64,000 bases of DNA from Sphingomonas sanguinis (GCF_019297835.1 NZ_CP079203.1:3910001-3974000), one strand, 5' to 3'; counted from the first letter of the stretch, positions 25,242-34,511 are shown. The notes: a model not told the origin generated them from the sequence alone. Numbers and translations are program-made.

Positions 25242-26220
25242 GTTCGTCCTCCCCGCGCCGTGTGCAGGCGAAGCCAATCGCCGCCGCCAACAGCCCCGCC
25301 GCCGCGACCCCGGCCGCGATTTTCCAATGGCCCTGATCCTCCTCGGCATCGACGAACAGCTCGATCAGGTACCGCGTCACCGCCTCGGGATTCTCGCGCT
25401 GCGGGAAATGGCCGACGCCGGGCAGTTCGACCATCGTGAACGGCCCGCTGAACTTGCCCGGCACATCGCGCGCCGTGGAGGGCGGGTTCACCCCGTCGAC
25501 CTCTCCGTGCAGGTAGAGCGTCGGCAGCGCCAGCGTCTTCGTCGCCTTTACCCGGTCGGCCAGCCAGGTGCCACGCGGGTCGGGCTGCGCCTCGTCCCAG
25601 CGGGCGCGATAGCTGTGGATCGTCACGGCAGGCCAGTCGGGATTGTCGAACGACTTTGCGACGCGGTTGAACGTCGCCTCGTCGAACCAGCCGGGCGGCG
25701 ACCAGTTGAGCCAGTGGATATGGGCAAAGCCGCGCCGGTCGTCGCGCACTGCCTGCGCGCCGCGCCGGGTCGCCATGAACCAGTGATACCATTGCCGCTG
25801 CGCCTGGTCGAAGGACGGGGTCGGCATGCCCCCCAGGCGCGGCGGGGTGCTGAGCATCGCCAGCCTGCGCACCCGCTCGGGCCAGCCCACGGCCAGCGCC
25901 TCGGCGATGTTGCTGCCCCAGTCATGGCCGGCGACCATGAACCGGTCGATGCCGAGCGCATCCATCAGCGCGATCGCATCCAGCGCCAGGATCGCGCTGT
26001 CGCCGGTGCGGGGCGTGTGGTCATGGCGGAACCGCGTCGCCCCGAACCCGCGCAGGGTGGGCACGACGACGCGCAGGCCCGCCTGTGCCAGACGCGGCGC
26101 GACCCGGTCCCAGGTCGTCGCATCGTCGGGCCAGCCGTGGAGCAGCAGGACGACGGGCGCGCCTTCCGATCCGTACAGGTCGCAGGCGATGGAAAGATGG
26201 TCGGTGGTGATCGTCGGCAT
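25201..26220 (-). CDS. Epoxide-hydrolase-like alpha/beta hydrolase with C-terminal membrane anchor
   Basis: A 339-residue alpha/beta hydrolase. HGWPDD (29-34) is the oxyanion-hole motif, GHDWGS gives nucleophile D100, and VGHFPQRENP holds the catalytic histidine, all as in epoxide hydrolases/haloalkane-dehalogenase-like enzymes. WKIAAGVAAAGLLAAAIGFA near the end is a predicted transmembrane helix, uncommon in the family. The final 13 residues (QSSPERGGGSAER) and the stop codon are encoded by repeat copy B, so the original C-terminus was probably replaced by the inserted element. Start ATG 26220 matches the family N-terminus; upstream in-frame codons have no homology and are rejected. Confidence 0.87.
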   Translation of the reverse strand: MPTITTDHLSIACDLYGSEGAPVVLLLHGWPDDATTWDRVAPRLAQAGLRVVVPTLRGFGATRFRHDHTPRTGDSAILALDAIALMDALGIDRFMVAGHDWGSNIAEALAVGWPERVRRLAMLSTPPRLGGMPTPSFDQAQRQWYHWFMATRRGAQAVRDDRRGFAHIHWLNWSPPGWFDEATFNRVAKSFDNPDWPAVTIHSYRARWDEAQPDPRGTWLADRVKATKTLALPTLYLHGEVDGVNPPSTARDVPGKFSGPFTMVELPGVGHFPQRENPEAVTRYLIELFVDAEEDQGHWKIAAGVAAAGLLAAAIGFACTRRGEDEQSSPERGGGSAER

Positions 26221-26617
26221 CGGCGGAAAGGACCCTTTGCTTGGACCGTTTCCAAACTCAGGTGATTTGGCACCGTTCCGTTCGTGTCCTGGCGACCGAG
26301 GCAATCCGGGCGGCGGGCGGGGCGGGCAGTGGCTCATGAACAACGGTCCGACGGTCTTCTATTCCTCCCCTGCAAGGGGAGGTGGCGCGCGCAGCGCGTC
26401 GGTGGGGTGTCCCGCTATCGATACGGGTGACACCCCTCCGTCAGGCCTTTGGCCTGCCACCTCCCCTTCCAGGGGAGGAAGGGGGAATCTTAAGTTCCGA
26501 CAGCAAAACTTCGTCACGGGCCTTGATCGCAGGGGGCGCTATCGCGTTTTAGGACATTGGGGGTGCGCGATTGACGAATGGAATGACATGCGGTGGCGAC
26601 GGCGTAACCTGGCTTCG
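26221..26617. other. Divergent 397-base intergenic region
   Basis: This holds the promoters of the epoxide-hydrolase-like gene (minus) and the MFS gene (plus), plus repeat copy C (26362-26480). Outside the repeat I see no RNA gene or convincing ORF. The stretch 26481-26560 is comparatively AT-rich (AATCTTAAGTTCCGACAGCA) and is the likeliest site of the MFS promoter, but no -35/-10 pair stands out. Confidence 0.5.
26362..26480. repeat. Palindromic repeat element, copy C (about 119 bp)
   Basis: Both ends are inverted hairpins (TTCCTCCCCTGCAAGGGGAGG and CCTCCCCTTCCAGGGGAGGAA), followed inward by GTGGC-type and CCGTC-type segments as in copies A and B. The centre differs: CCCGCTATCGATACGGG, a palindrome around ATCGAT. 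It is therefore the same terminal repeat with another core. It lies upstream of the MFS gene. Confidence 0.75.
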
Positions 26618-28102
26618 ATGAGTGCGGATGTGAATGACGGGCTGGCTCCCGGTGTCGAGGCGGTGACCAGCGGCGCCCCCCGTTCGGAAGAGCCGGTGCA
26701 GACCCGTGGCTACCGTGTCATCGCGCTCGTCGTCGCCTCCGCGCTTTTCATGCAGCAACTCGACGGCACCGTCCTGACCGTCGCGCTGCCCACCATGGCG
26801 CGCGATCTGGCGACCCCCGCCACCAGCCTCAGCCTGGCGCTGACCAGCTATCTGCTCGCGCTGGCGCTGTTCATTCCCGCCAGCGGGACGCTGGCCGACA
26901 AGTTCGGGTCGCGCACCATCTTCTGTTCGGCGATCGGGGTGTTCCTGCTCGGTTCGATCCTGTGCGCGCAGTCGGGGTCGCTACCCACATTGGTCGCCGC
27001 GCGTTTCCTGCAAGGCATCGGCGGCGCGATGATGGTGCCGGTCGGGCGGCTGGTCCTGCTGCGCAGCGTCGCCAAGGCGGACATGGTGCAGGCGCTGTCC
27101 TGGCTGGTCATGCCCGCGCTGATCGGGCCGATCCTGGGGCCGCCGCTGGGCGGGTTCATCGTGACGTGGCTCGACTGGCGCTGGATCTTCTATCTCAACA
27201 TTCCGATCGGCATCATCGGCATGATCGGCGCGTGGATGCTGGTGCCCGAGGTGCGCGGCGATGCGCGGTTGCGGTTCGACGTGTCGGGCTTCTTCCTGTC
27301 GGGCATCTCGCTCGGCTGTCTGTTGTTCGGGTTCGAACTTGCCAGCCGCCCCGGCACCGGCCTGGTCGCGATTGGCCTGTTGGTGATCGGCGCGGTCTTC
27401 GGATGGCTCTATATCCGCCATGCGCGGCATATGACCGACCCGATCCTCGACCCCACGCTGATGCGGGTGCCGACCTTTCGCTTGTCGGTGATCGGCGGCT
27501 CGCTGACCCGGATCACCCAGGGCGCGCAGCCCTTCCTGCTGCCGCTGATGTTCCAGCTCGGCTTCGGCCTCAGTGCCGCCAAGACGGGCACGATCACCAT
27601 GGCGGGTGCGGTCGGTGCGCTGGCGATGAAGGCGCTCGCGCCGCGCGTCCTGCGCCGCTGGGGCTTTCGCCGCAGCCTGATCGTGTCGGGTCTGGCCAGC
27701 AGTGCGGGCTATGCGACCTGTGCGTTCTTCCGCCCCGACTGGTCGATCCCGCGCATCACCTTCATCCTGGCACTGTCGGGCTTCTTCACCTCGTTCCAGT
27801 TCACGGGCTTCAACGCCATCGCCTATGCCGATGTGGACAAGGACCGGATGAGTGCGGCGACCAGCTTCTATGCGACCTTCCAGCAGCTGACCCTGTCGCT
27901 GGGCATCTGCACCGCCGCGACCGTGCTGGAACTGGGTTCGCTGGTCGAGGGGAAGGGCGGGCCGACGCTGAACAGCTTCTCGGCGGCGTTCATCGTGGTA
28001 GCGATCATCTCGGCCTCGGCGGTCATCTGGAACCGGCGCTTCGCCCCCGATGCGGGCGCGGCGATGAGCGGACATCATGGACATGGGGATAGCGATGAAT
28101 GA
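26618..28102 (+). CDS. MFS transporter, DHA2 (EmrB/QacA) type
   Basis: A 494-residue major facilitator with about 14 transmembrane helices. The N-terminal motif LDGTVLTVALPTMARDL is diagnostic for the DHA2 drug:H+ antiporter family (LDxTIVNVALPxI), and the loop 2-3 motif A reads GTLADKFGSRTIF. Motif C-like glycines and prolines appear in GPILGPPLGGFI. It probably exports lipophilic compounds. The start is uncertain: ATG 26618 gives a normal N-terminus, while ATG 26588 would add ten mostly basic residues and has GGA at better spacing. No HlyD-type partner is adjacent. Confidence 0.88.
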   Translation: MSADVNDGLAPGVEAVTSGAPRSEEPVQTRGYRVIALVVASALFMQQLDGTVLTVALPTMARDLATPATSLSLALTSYLLALALFIPASGTLADKFGSRTIFCSAIGVFLLGSILCAQSGSLPTLVAARFLQGIGGAMMVPVGRLVLLRSVAKADMVQALSWLVMPALIGPILGPPLGGFIVTWLDWRWIFYLNIPIGIIGMIGAWMLVPEVRGDARLRFDVSGFFLSGISLGCLLFGFELASRPGTGLVAIGLLVIGAVFGWLYIRHARHMTDPILDPTLMRVPTFRLSVIGGSLTRITQGAQPFLLPLMFQLGFGLSAAKTGTITMAGAVGALAMKALAPRVLRRWGFRRSLIVSGLASSAGYATCAFFRPDWSIPRITFILALSGFFTSFQFTGFNAIAYADVDKDRMSAATSFYATFQQLTLSLGICTAATVLELGSLVEGKGGPTLNSFSAAFIVVAIISASAVIWNRRFAPDAGAAMSGHHGHGDSDE

Positions 28103-28130
28103 CGGATTTTTAATGTCATTCCCGTTCAGC

Positions 28131-28153
28131 AACGATCCAGCATAGAAATCGTT
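28131..28153. promoter_or_regulatory. Inverted repeat upstream of the SDR/GH130 pair
   Basis: AACGAT-N11-ATCGTT lies 32 bases before the SDR start codon, in the gap after the MFS gene. Position and form suit a small operator for the downstream pair. The arms are only six bases, so chance is possible. Confidence 0.3.
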
Positions 28154-28184
28154 ACCGGCGTTCATCCCATATAGGAGAAGGCCG

Positions 28185-28952
28185 GTGGCAGCGCAGACGG
28201 TAATCGTGACGGGAGCCGAGTCCGGGATCGGCGCGGCCTGTGCGGAGGCGTTCGGCGCGACTGGGGCGAGGGTCGCGATCCTGTTCCACAGCGATCAGGG
28301 CGCCGCCGATATTTCCGCCGAGGCGGTGCGCAAGGCAGGCGGCGAGGCGATGACGGTGCAGGTCGGCGTCGATGACGAAGCCTCGGTCGACCGGGCCTTT
28401 GCCACCGTCGAGAAGGAATGGGGCGCGGCCGACGTGCTGGTCAATTCCGCCGGGGTCAACATGGCGGGCGTTGCCGTCCGCGATATGACGCTGGCGCATT
28501 GGCAGCGGATGATCGACACCGACCTGACCGGTGCCTTCCTGACCTCGCGTCGCTTCCTGACCGGGCGGGGCGAGGCGAAGGGGGATGCGGCGATCCTTCA
28601 GATCTCGTCGATCCACGCCTATGCGGTGCGCGCGGGCGGTGCGGATTATTGCGCGGCGAAGGGGGGGCTGACCACGCTGGTCGAGACGCTCGCCATCGAG
28701 GAGGCACCGCGCGGTGTCCGGGTGAACGCGATCGAGCCTGGCATGATCCTGACCCCGATGAACGCCAAGGCGCAGGCCGATCCGGCCTATCGCGCGAGCT
28801 TGGAGAAGAACATTCCGATGGGCCGCGCGGGCAAGGCGTCGGAGGTCGCGGACCTCGCCGTCTTCCTCGCCTCCGACAAGGCACGCTACATCACCGGCGC
28901 GCGGATCGTCATCGACGGCGGCCTGTCGCTGATGCAGGCGCTCGGCGCATGA
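28185..28952 (+). CDS. SDR family NAD(P)-dependent oxidoreductase (glucose 1-dehydrogenase-like)
   Basis: A 255-residue classical short-chain dehydrogenase/reductase. The cofactor loop is TGAESGIG (residues 9-16), NSAGV is the structural NAG-type motif, catalytic serine is in QISSIH, and Y/K in DYCAAKGG. The C-terminal IVIDGGLSL is typical of glucose/sugar dehydrogenase-like members. It starts with GTG 28185 after AGGAGAAG. Its stop overlaps the next start (ATGA, 28949-28952), tying it to the GH130-like gene, so a sugar or sugar-derived substrate is likely. Cofactor preference cannot be fixed by eye. Confidence 0.9.
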   Translation: MAAQTVIVTGAESGIGAACAEAFGATGARVAILFHSDQGAADISAEAVRKAGGEAMTVQVGVDDEASVDRAFATVEKEWGAADVLVNSAGVNMAGVAVRDMTLAHWQRMIDTDLTGAFLTSRRFLTGRGEAKGDAAILQISSIHAYAVRAGGADYCAAKGGLTTLVETLAIEEAPRGVRVNAIEPGMILTPMNAKAQADPAYRASLEKNIPMGRAGKASEVADLAVFLASDKARYITGARIVIDGGLSLMQALGA

Positions 28953-29911
28953 CGGGGGCCGATGTGAACAGCTCGGTCGCCGATCCGCATCGCAAGGACC
29001 AGGTGGCCGACGCGCCGCTCGACCTCGACTTCAACGTCAAGCGGATCGAGGACGTCACGCTCGAAGGGCCGCCCGAGCTGATGGCCCGCGATCTGATGAG
29101 CCCCTATGTCTGGCGCGAGTCCGATGGCCGCTGGGGCATGATGGTCCGCGCGGTGGTGCCGCAGGGCGAGACGCTGACCGATACCGGCGTGATCTGGGCC
29201 GGGTGGAGCGAGAACGGGCGGCATTTCACGATGCTCGACACGCCGTCCATCGCACCCGGACCCGGCGAGCATGATGCGGGCGGGGTCGAGGACCCGACGG
29301 TCGTGCGCACCGACGATGGCTATATCGTCTATTATTCCGGCGTGCTGGCCGATCACGCGCATGGCGAGCTGTCCTATGCCGCCGGGCCGTCGATCGACCG
29401 GCTGGAGAAGAGCGGCGTCGCGCTCGCGTCCTCCAAGTCGGAGGGCAATACCAAGGAGGCGACGGTCGACCGCACGGCCGACGGGCGCTGGCGGCTGTTC
29501 TACGAATATGCCGCCGACGAGGCATCGCGCATCGGACTGGCGATCGGCGAGGATGTGGCGGGGCCGTGGACCGAGCAGCCGACGCCCTTCATGCCGCGCG
29601 AGAAGAGCTGGGACGACTGGCATCTGTCGACCGGCCCGCTCCTGACCGACGACAAGAACTGCCCGGTGATGTTCTACAATGGCGCGACCCGCGATGCGCG
29701 CTGGCGGATCGGCTGGGTCGCGTTCGACGAGCATTATACCCGCGTCGTCGCGCGCGGGATCGAACCGCTGATCCTGCCGCCGCCCGCCGATGATCGCGGC
29801 GCGACCGATATCGCCTTCGCCGCCTCGGTCGTTGTCGCGGAGGATGGCATCTGGCTTTACTATTCGCTCGAAGATCGGCGATTGTCGCGGGCGTTGATCC
29901 GGCGCAGTTGA
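28949..29911 (+). CDS. GH130-like beta-mannoside phosphorylase/hydrolase family protein
   Basis: A 320-residue five-bladed beta-propeller-type protein with no signal peptide. GGVEDPTVVRTDDGYIVYYSG resembles the GH130 core (EDPRV...YY..Y) and later GPLLTDDKNCPVMFYNGATR the metal/phosphate side. GH130 enzymes phosphorylate or hydrolyse beta-mannosides in the cytoplasm. The EDP motif has T in place of the usual R, so a phosphorolytic activity is doubtful; GH43/GH32-like propellers are the alternative. It is translationally coupled to the SDR gene, suggesting linked steps of sugar catabolism. Confidence 0.75.
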   Translation: MTGADVNSSVADPHRKDQVADAPLDLDFNVKRIEDVTLEGPPELMARDLMSPYVWRESDGRWGMMVRAVVPQGETLTDTGVIWAGWSENGRHFTMLDTPSIAPGPGEHDAGGVEDPTVVRTDDGYIVYYSGVLADHAHGELSYAAGPSIDRLEKSGVALASSKSEGNTKEATVDRTADGRWRLFYEYAADEASRIGLAIGEDVAGPWTEQPTPFMPREKSWDDWHLSTGPLLTDDKNCPVMFYNGATRDARWRIGWVAFDEHYTRVVARGIEPLILPPPADDRGATDIAFAASVVVAEDGIWLYYSLEDRRLSRALIRRS

Positions 29912-29949
29912 GCCGTCCGTCCTTGTTCCCAGCGTAAGAAAGCCCGTCG

Positions 29950-32900
29950 ATGCTCGGAGAATTCGAAGCACCCGTCGCCCCGAGCATCCACGCCTCGATC
30001 GCCCCGGCCCCGGCATTGCGCCCCGACCGGCCCTATGCCCGAGACGAGCTGCTGCACGAGCTGTTCGACGCGACCTGCCGGACGCGCGGCTGGACGACCG
30101 CGCTGAAGCTGATCGGCGCGGACGAGGAATTCGGCCGCTCGACCGAATGGACCTATGACATGCTGGCCCAGCGCAGCCTGTCGCTGGCGCATCGGCTGCG
30201 GGCGCAGGGCGTGGGGAAGGGCGACCGCGTCGTCTTGTGCCTGCCGCGCGGGCTCGACCAGTATATGGCGATCCTGGGCGTATTGCGGACGGGCGCCGCC
30301 TATGTGCCGGTGGATTGGGGATACCCGCAGGACCGCATCGCCTTCATCATCGAGGATAGCGGCGCGGCGCTGACCATCACCACCGGGGCGCGGGCGGGCG
30401 AGATACCGGGGGCGACGCTGGCGCTGGATGCCGAACTGGGCGACCTGGCCGCCGAGCCGCCGGTGCCGATGGGCCGCGACGTGACGGGGGCGGACCCGCA
30501 CGACCTCGCCTATATCATCTATACCTCGGGCACGACCGGACGGCCCAAGGGGGTGATGATCACCCATGCCAATGCCTGTCACCTGGTCCGCTCCGAAAGC
30601 GCGATCCTGGCGCTAGAGCCCGACGACATCGTGTTCGGCGGGTTCAGCCTGGCCTTCGACATGTCGGTCGAGACGATGTGGAGCGCGTTCTTCGTCGGCG
30701 CCAAGCTGCTCGTCGCGGCCGAGCCGCTGGCGGCGAGCGGCCCCGATGTCGCCGTCGCGCTGGCGGCGGAAAGGACGACGATCTGGCATGTCGTTCCCTC
30801 GCTGATCGCGCTGGTCGAGCATCCGGTGCCGACCCTGCGCCTGATCAACATGGGGGGCGAGGCATGCCCGGCCGACCTGCCGCGTCGTCTGGCACGGCCC
30901 GGCCTTCGGCTGCTCAACACCTATGGCCCGACCGAAACCTCGGTGACCGCGACCTGGACCGAGGTGCAGCCGGGCAAGCGCATCACCATCGGCAAGCCGC
31001 TGCCCGGCTATACCGCCTGGATCGTCGACGAGCAGTTGCAGCCGGTCGAGGCGGGGCAGGAGGGCGAGCTGGTCATCGGTGGCCCCGGCGTCGGGGTCGG
31101 TTACGTCAACCGCCCCGACCTGACGGCCGAAAAATTCACCATGACCCCGTTCGACACCGTGTCGGGTGGGTCGGAGCGTATCTATCGCTCGGGCGACCTG
31201 GTTCGGCTCGACGCGGCGGGTGACATCGATTTCGTCGGGCGCATCGACACCCAGGTGAAGATTCGCGGCTTCCGCGTCGAACTCGCTGAGATCGAGGCGG
31301 TGATAGGCGAGGCGCCGGGCGTCGCGCAGGCCGTGGTGCATCTGTTCACCGATGCCGATGGTTCGGAGTTTCTGGCCGCCTTCCTGGTCGCACGGAACGG
31401 CGAGACGATCGACATTGCCGACATCAAGGCACGCGTCACCGAGCGCCTGCCCAATTATATGCGCCCCGCCGCCTATCAGCAGCTGGCGGCGCTGCCGACC
31501 TTGCCCGCCTCGGGCAAAGTCGACCGCAAGGCGCTGGTAAAGCCGGAGATCACCGTCGACACCGGCCGCACGATCGAGCCGCCCGCCACCCCGATGGAGG
31601 AAAAGCTCCACGCCATCTGGAGCGAAGCCTTCGCGCCGCAGCCGGTATCCGTCACCGACGATCTGTTCGAGGATCTGGGCGGCCATTCGCTCAAGGCCGC
31701 GCGATTGGTCTCGGCGGCGCGCAAGGTCGTGGGGCTGGAGGGGCTGTCGCTCGAAGACCTTTATGCCGCGCCGACCATCCGTGCGCTCGCGACCCGGATC
31801 GGTGGCGCGGCGGCGGTCGCGGTTCAGACCGAGGAGAGCTTCCACCGCGTTCCCGAATGGAAGCGTTGGCTGTGCGTCGCCGCGCAGACGGTCGCGCTGC
31901 TGCCCGTCTATACCATCGCCGGGCTGCAATGGTTCTTTCCCTATGTCGCCTATACCCACCTGGCCGGGCGGATGCCGCGCATCGACGCGCTGATCCTGAG
32001 TGCGCTGTTCTTTACCATCGTGCCGGTCGCCTCGATGCTGTTTTCGATTGCCGCCAAGTGGCTGATCGCGGGGCGGTTCAAGGCGGGGGACTATCCGCTA
32101 TGGGGCGGCACCTATTTCCGCTGGTGGCTGGTGCGGCGGATCATCGCGGTGACGGCGACGCCCTATCTGGCGGGCACGCCGATGATCCGGGGCTATTACC
32201 GGATGCTGGGCGCGAAGATCGGCAAGCGCGCCTATATCGGCAATGGCGTCATCGACACCGCCGACTTGTTCGCCTGCGGCGACGATGCCATCGTCAGCGA
32301 TCAGGCAGTGATGGCAACCAGCTCGGTCGAGCGCGGGTTGCTGCGGCTGGGCACGGTGACGCTGGGCGACCGCGCGTTCGTCGGCGGCCAGTCGGTGGTC
32401 GGCCGCAATTCGGCTCTGGAGGATGATGCGATCCTCGACGACATGGCCGCGCTTCCCGCCGAGACGGTGATCCCGGCCGGGCAACGCTGGACCGGATCGC
32501 CCGCTGCCTTCGACCGAATGGTCGAGCCGGGCGAGGTCATCACGACGGGCAAGCGGGCGGGGCCGTCGCTGGCGATCTTCATCGGCGCGCTACTGCTGCC
32601 GATCATCGCCATCCTGCCGATCGCGCCGGGCCTGATCGCGCTGATCGAGCTGGACTGGGCGACGACCGGCTATGGCTATATGCTCGTCTCGCCGTTGCTC
32701 GCCGCGACCTATATCGTGATGATGTGCGTGTTGACGGTGCTGGCCAAGCGGCTGATCCTTGGGAGGGTGAAGCCGGGCGTCTATCGTCTCGATAGCTGGT
32801 TCTATGTCCGTTACTGGATGGTCCGGCAGATCAACGACCTGGCGCTGCGGCTGCTGCACCCGATCTTCGCGACGCTCTACGTCATCCCCTGGTACCGCGC

Positions 32901-33957
32901 GCTGGGCGTCAAGGTCGGGCGGCGGGCGGAGATTTCGACCGCCAGCGCCATTGTCCCCGATCTGGTCGAGATCGGGCCGGAGAGCTTCATCGCGGACTCG
33001 GTGATCTTCGGCGCGGCCAAGATCGGCCATGGCACCATCGAGCTGGCGCATACCAAGATCGGCCGCCGCAGCTTCATCGGCAATTCGGCGCTGCTGCCCA
33101 CCGGCGCGCAGATCGGCGACGAGGTGCTGATCGGCGTCCTCTCCAAGCCGCCCGAGGACCTGACCCTGGCCACCGAGGCGGGCAGCACCTGGTTCGGTTC
33201 GCCCGCGATCAAGCTGCCGGTGCGGCAGGTCGCGACGATGTTCGACGAAGGCGCCCGCTTCAACCCGTCCAAGGGCCTGATCGCCACGCGGCTGTCGATC
33301 GAGGCGATCCGCACCACCCTGTCGCTGACCGCGTTCCTGGTGTTCTTCAGCGCGCTGCTGTCGATCGTCGGCGATCTGGACGATTTGGAGCGGGGCGGAC
33401 TGGTCATCATCTCGGCCTTCCCGTTCCTCTATGTCGGTTTCTGCCTGGCGTGCGGGGTGTTCGTGCTGGCGCTGAAATGGCTGGTGGTCGGGCGCTACCG
33501 GGCACGAACCGCGCCCTTGTGGAGCACCTTTGTCTGGCGCACCGAGCTGGTCACCGCGACCTATGAGAACCTCGCCGTCGCCAACTTGCTGGAGCCGTTG
33601 CGCGGCACGCCCTGGATCGGGCTCTATCTCCGGCTGATGGGGGCTAAGGTCGGCAGGCGCTGCTATATCGACACCACCGACCTGACTGAGCATGATCTGG
33701 TGACGATCGGCGACGATGTCGCGCTCAACGACTATGCCGGGCTGCAGACGCATCTGTTCGAGGACCGGGTGATGAAGGTCGGGGCGATCAAGGTCGGCGA
33801 CCGGGCCACCATCGGCTCGCTGGCGATCGTGCTGTATGATGCCGAGATCGGGGCGGACGCACAGCTGGGCGACCTGTCGGTCGTCATGAAGGGCGAGACG
33901 CTGCCCGACGGCACCAATTGGGAAGGCAGCCCGGCGCGGATCGTCACCGAGGCATGA
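29950..33957 (+). CDS. Pls/PosA-type single-module non-ribosomal peptide synthetase
   Basis: A 1335-residue enzyme. Adenylation domain (about 40-530) shows A3 YIIYTSGTTGRPKG (from 188), A5 NTYGPTETS, A7 YRSGDLVRL, A8 IRGFRVELAEIE and A10 LPASGKVDRKAL. A carrier domain follows with LGGHSL (S580 takes phosphopantetheine). The rest (about 640-1335) has six transmembrane helices alternating with three hexapeptide (left-handed beta-helix) domains. This is the architecture of epsilon-poly-lysine synthetase Pls and delta-poly-ornithine synthetase PosA, which make cationic homopolymers at the membrane; no condensation or thioesterase domain is present. The actual product here is unknown. It heads an operon with a phosphopantetheinyl transferase (4-base overlap) and a GNAT gene. 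Confidence 0.92.
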   Translation: MLGEFEAPVAPSIHASIAPAPALRPDRPYARDELLHELFDATCRTRGWTTALKLIGADEEFGRSTEWTYDMLAQRSLSLAHRLRAQGVGKGDRVVLCLPRGLDQYMAILGVLRTGAAYVPVDWGYPQDRIAFIIEDSGAALTITTGARAGEIPGATLALDAELGDLAAEPPVPMGRDVTGADPHDLAYIIYTSGTTGRPKGVMITHANACHLVRSESAILALEPDDIVFGGFSLAFDMSVETMWSAFFVGAKLLVAAEPLAASGPDVAVALAAERTTIWHVVPSLIALVEHPVPTLRLINMGGEACPADLPRRLARPGLRLLNTYGPTETSVTATWTEVQPGKRITIGKPLPGYTAWIVDEQLQPVEAGQEGELVIGGPGVGVGYVNRPDLTAEKFTMTPFDTVSGGSERIYRSGDLVRLDAAGDIDFVGRIDTQVKIRGFRVELAEIEAVIGEAPGVAQAVVHLFTDADGSEFLAAFLVARNGETIDIADIKARVTERLPNYMRPAAYQQLAALPTLPASGKVDRKALVKPEITVDTGRTIEPPATPMEEKLHAIWSEAFAPQPVSVTDDLFEDLGGHSLKAARLVSAARKVVGLEGLSLEDLYAAPTIRALATRIGGAAAVAVQTEESFHRVPEWKRWLCVAAQTVALLPVYTIAGLQWFFPYVAYTHLAGRMPRIDALILSALFFTIVPVASMLFSIAAKWLIAGRFKAGDYPLWGGTYFRWWLVRRIIAVTATPYLAGTPMIRGYYRMLGAKIGKRAYIGNGVIDTADLFACGDDAIVSDQAVMATSSVERGLLRLGTVTLGDRAFVGGQSVVGRNSALEDDAILDDMAALPAETVIPAGQRWTGSPAAFDRMVEPGEVITTGKRAGPSLAIFIGALLLPIIAILPIAPGLIALIELDWATTGYGYMLVSPLLAATYIVMMCVLTVLAKRLILGRVKPGVYRLDSWFYVRYWMVRQINDLALRLLHPIFATLYVIPWYRALGVKVGRRAEISTASAIVPDLVEIGPESFIADSVIFGAAKIGHGTIELAHTKIGRRSFIGNSALLPTGAQIGDEVLIGVLSKPPEDLTLATEAGSTWFGSPAIKLPVRQVATMFDEGARFNPSKGLIATRLSIEAIRTTLSLTAFLVFFSALLSIVGDLDDLERGGLVIISAFPFLYVGFCLACGVFVLALKWLVVGRYRARTAPLWSTFVWRTELVTATYENLAVANLLEPLRGTPWIGLYLRLMGAKVGRRCYIDTTDLTEHDLVTIGDDVALNDYAGLQTHLFEDRVMKVGAIKVGDRATIGSLAIVLYDAEIGADAQLGDLSVVMKGETLPDGTNWEGSPARIVTEA

Positions 33958-34511
33958 TTCCGCTGCGGCATGACGGGCCGCTCGATCGGCTGGACTGGGA
34001 TGGTGCCACGCCCGTCGTGTGGCGTGCGTCAGATCCGGGGCGAGGGAAGCGCGCTCCGCTGGCCGATGCGTTGCTCGCCCGACTGACGGGGGGATCGGTC
34101 CGGCTGGTGCGGAGTGCGACCGGCCAGCCGCAGGTCGCGTCCCCGGCGGGTTGGTATCTCGGCATCGCCGGGCGCGGCGGGGCCTGCCTGATCGCGGCGG
34201 CGCGGCAGCCCATCGCGGTGGACCGTGAAGTGGTGGACGATGCGCCCCCGCTCTGGGACATGCTGACCCCGGCGGAGGTGCGGGACGTGCGCGCCGCGGC
34301 CGATACGCCTCGGGCTTGGATGCGGCGTTGGACGATCAAGGAAGCGCATGCCAAGCTGATCGGCGATCCCCGCCGCATCGCCGCCGAGACGATCGAGACG
34401 CGGCTGATCGACGATCATTTATCGACCGCGCATCGCGAAGGCGAGCGTGCCTCGCAATGCTGGACCCGCGACGAGGGCGGGGCGATCGAGACGGTGGCGT
34501 TATGGGCATGA
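33954..34511 (+). CDS. 4'-phosphopantetheinyl transferase superfamily protein
   Basis: A 185-residue Sfp/AcpT-like protein. The diagnostic C-terminal motif reads WTIKEAHAKLIGDPRR (W-x-x-KEAxxK), and the magnesium-binding region reads IAVDREVVDD (usual GVDIE replaced by AVDRE). The start ATG overlaps the synthetase stop (ATGA, 33954-33957), so it is translated together with the NRPS and almost certainly loads coenzyme A-derived phosphopantetheine onto its carrier serine. It is short for an Sfp type, the N-terminal half being reduced. Confidence 0.85.
   Translation: MIPLRHDGPLDRLDWDGATPVVWRASDPGRGKRAPLADALLARLTGGSVRLVRSATGQPQVASPAGWYLGIAGRGGACLIAAARQPIAVDREVVDDAPPLWDMLTPAEVRDVRAAADTPRAWMRRWTIKEAHAKLIGDPRRIAAETIETRLIDDHLSTAHREGERASQCWTRDEGGAIETVALWA

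Noticed and set aside
10984..26480. CRISPR array from the repeated CCTCCCC/GGGGAGG units
   Set aside because: The units are widely spaced palindromic elements without regular spacers and lie at separate loci.
25826..26617. Upstream extension of the MFS transporter reading frame to 25826
   Set aside because: It runs antisense through the epoxide-hydrolase-like gene and through repeat copy C; the transporter-like sequence begins after 26700.
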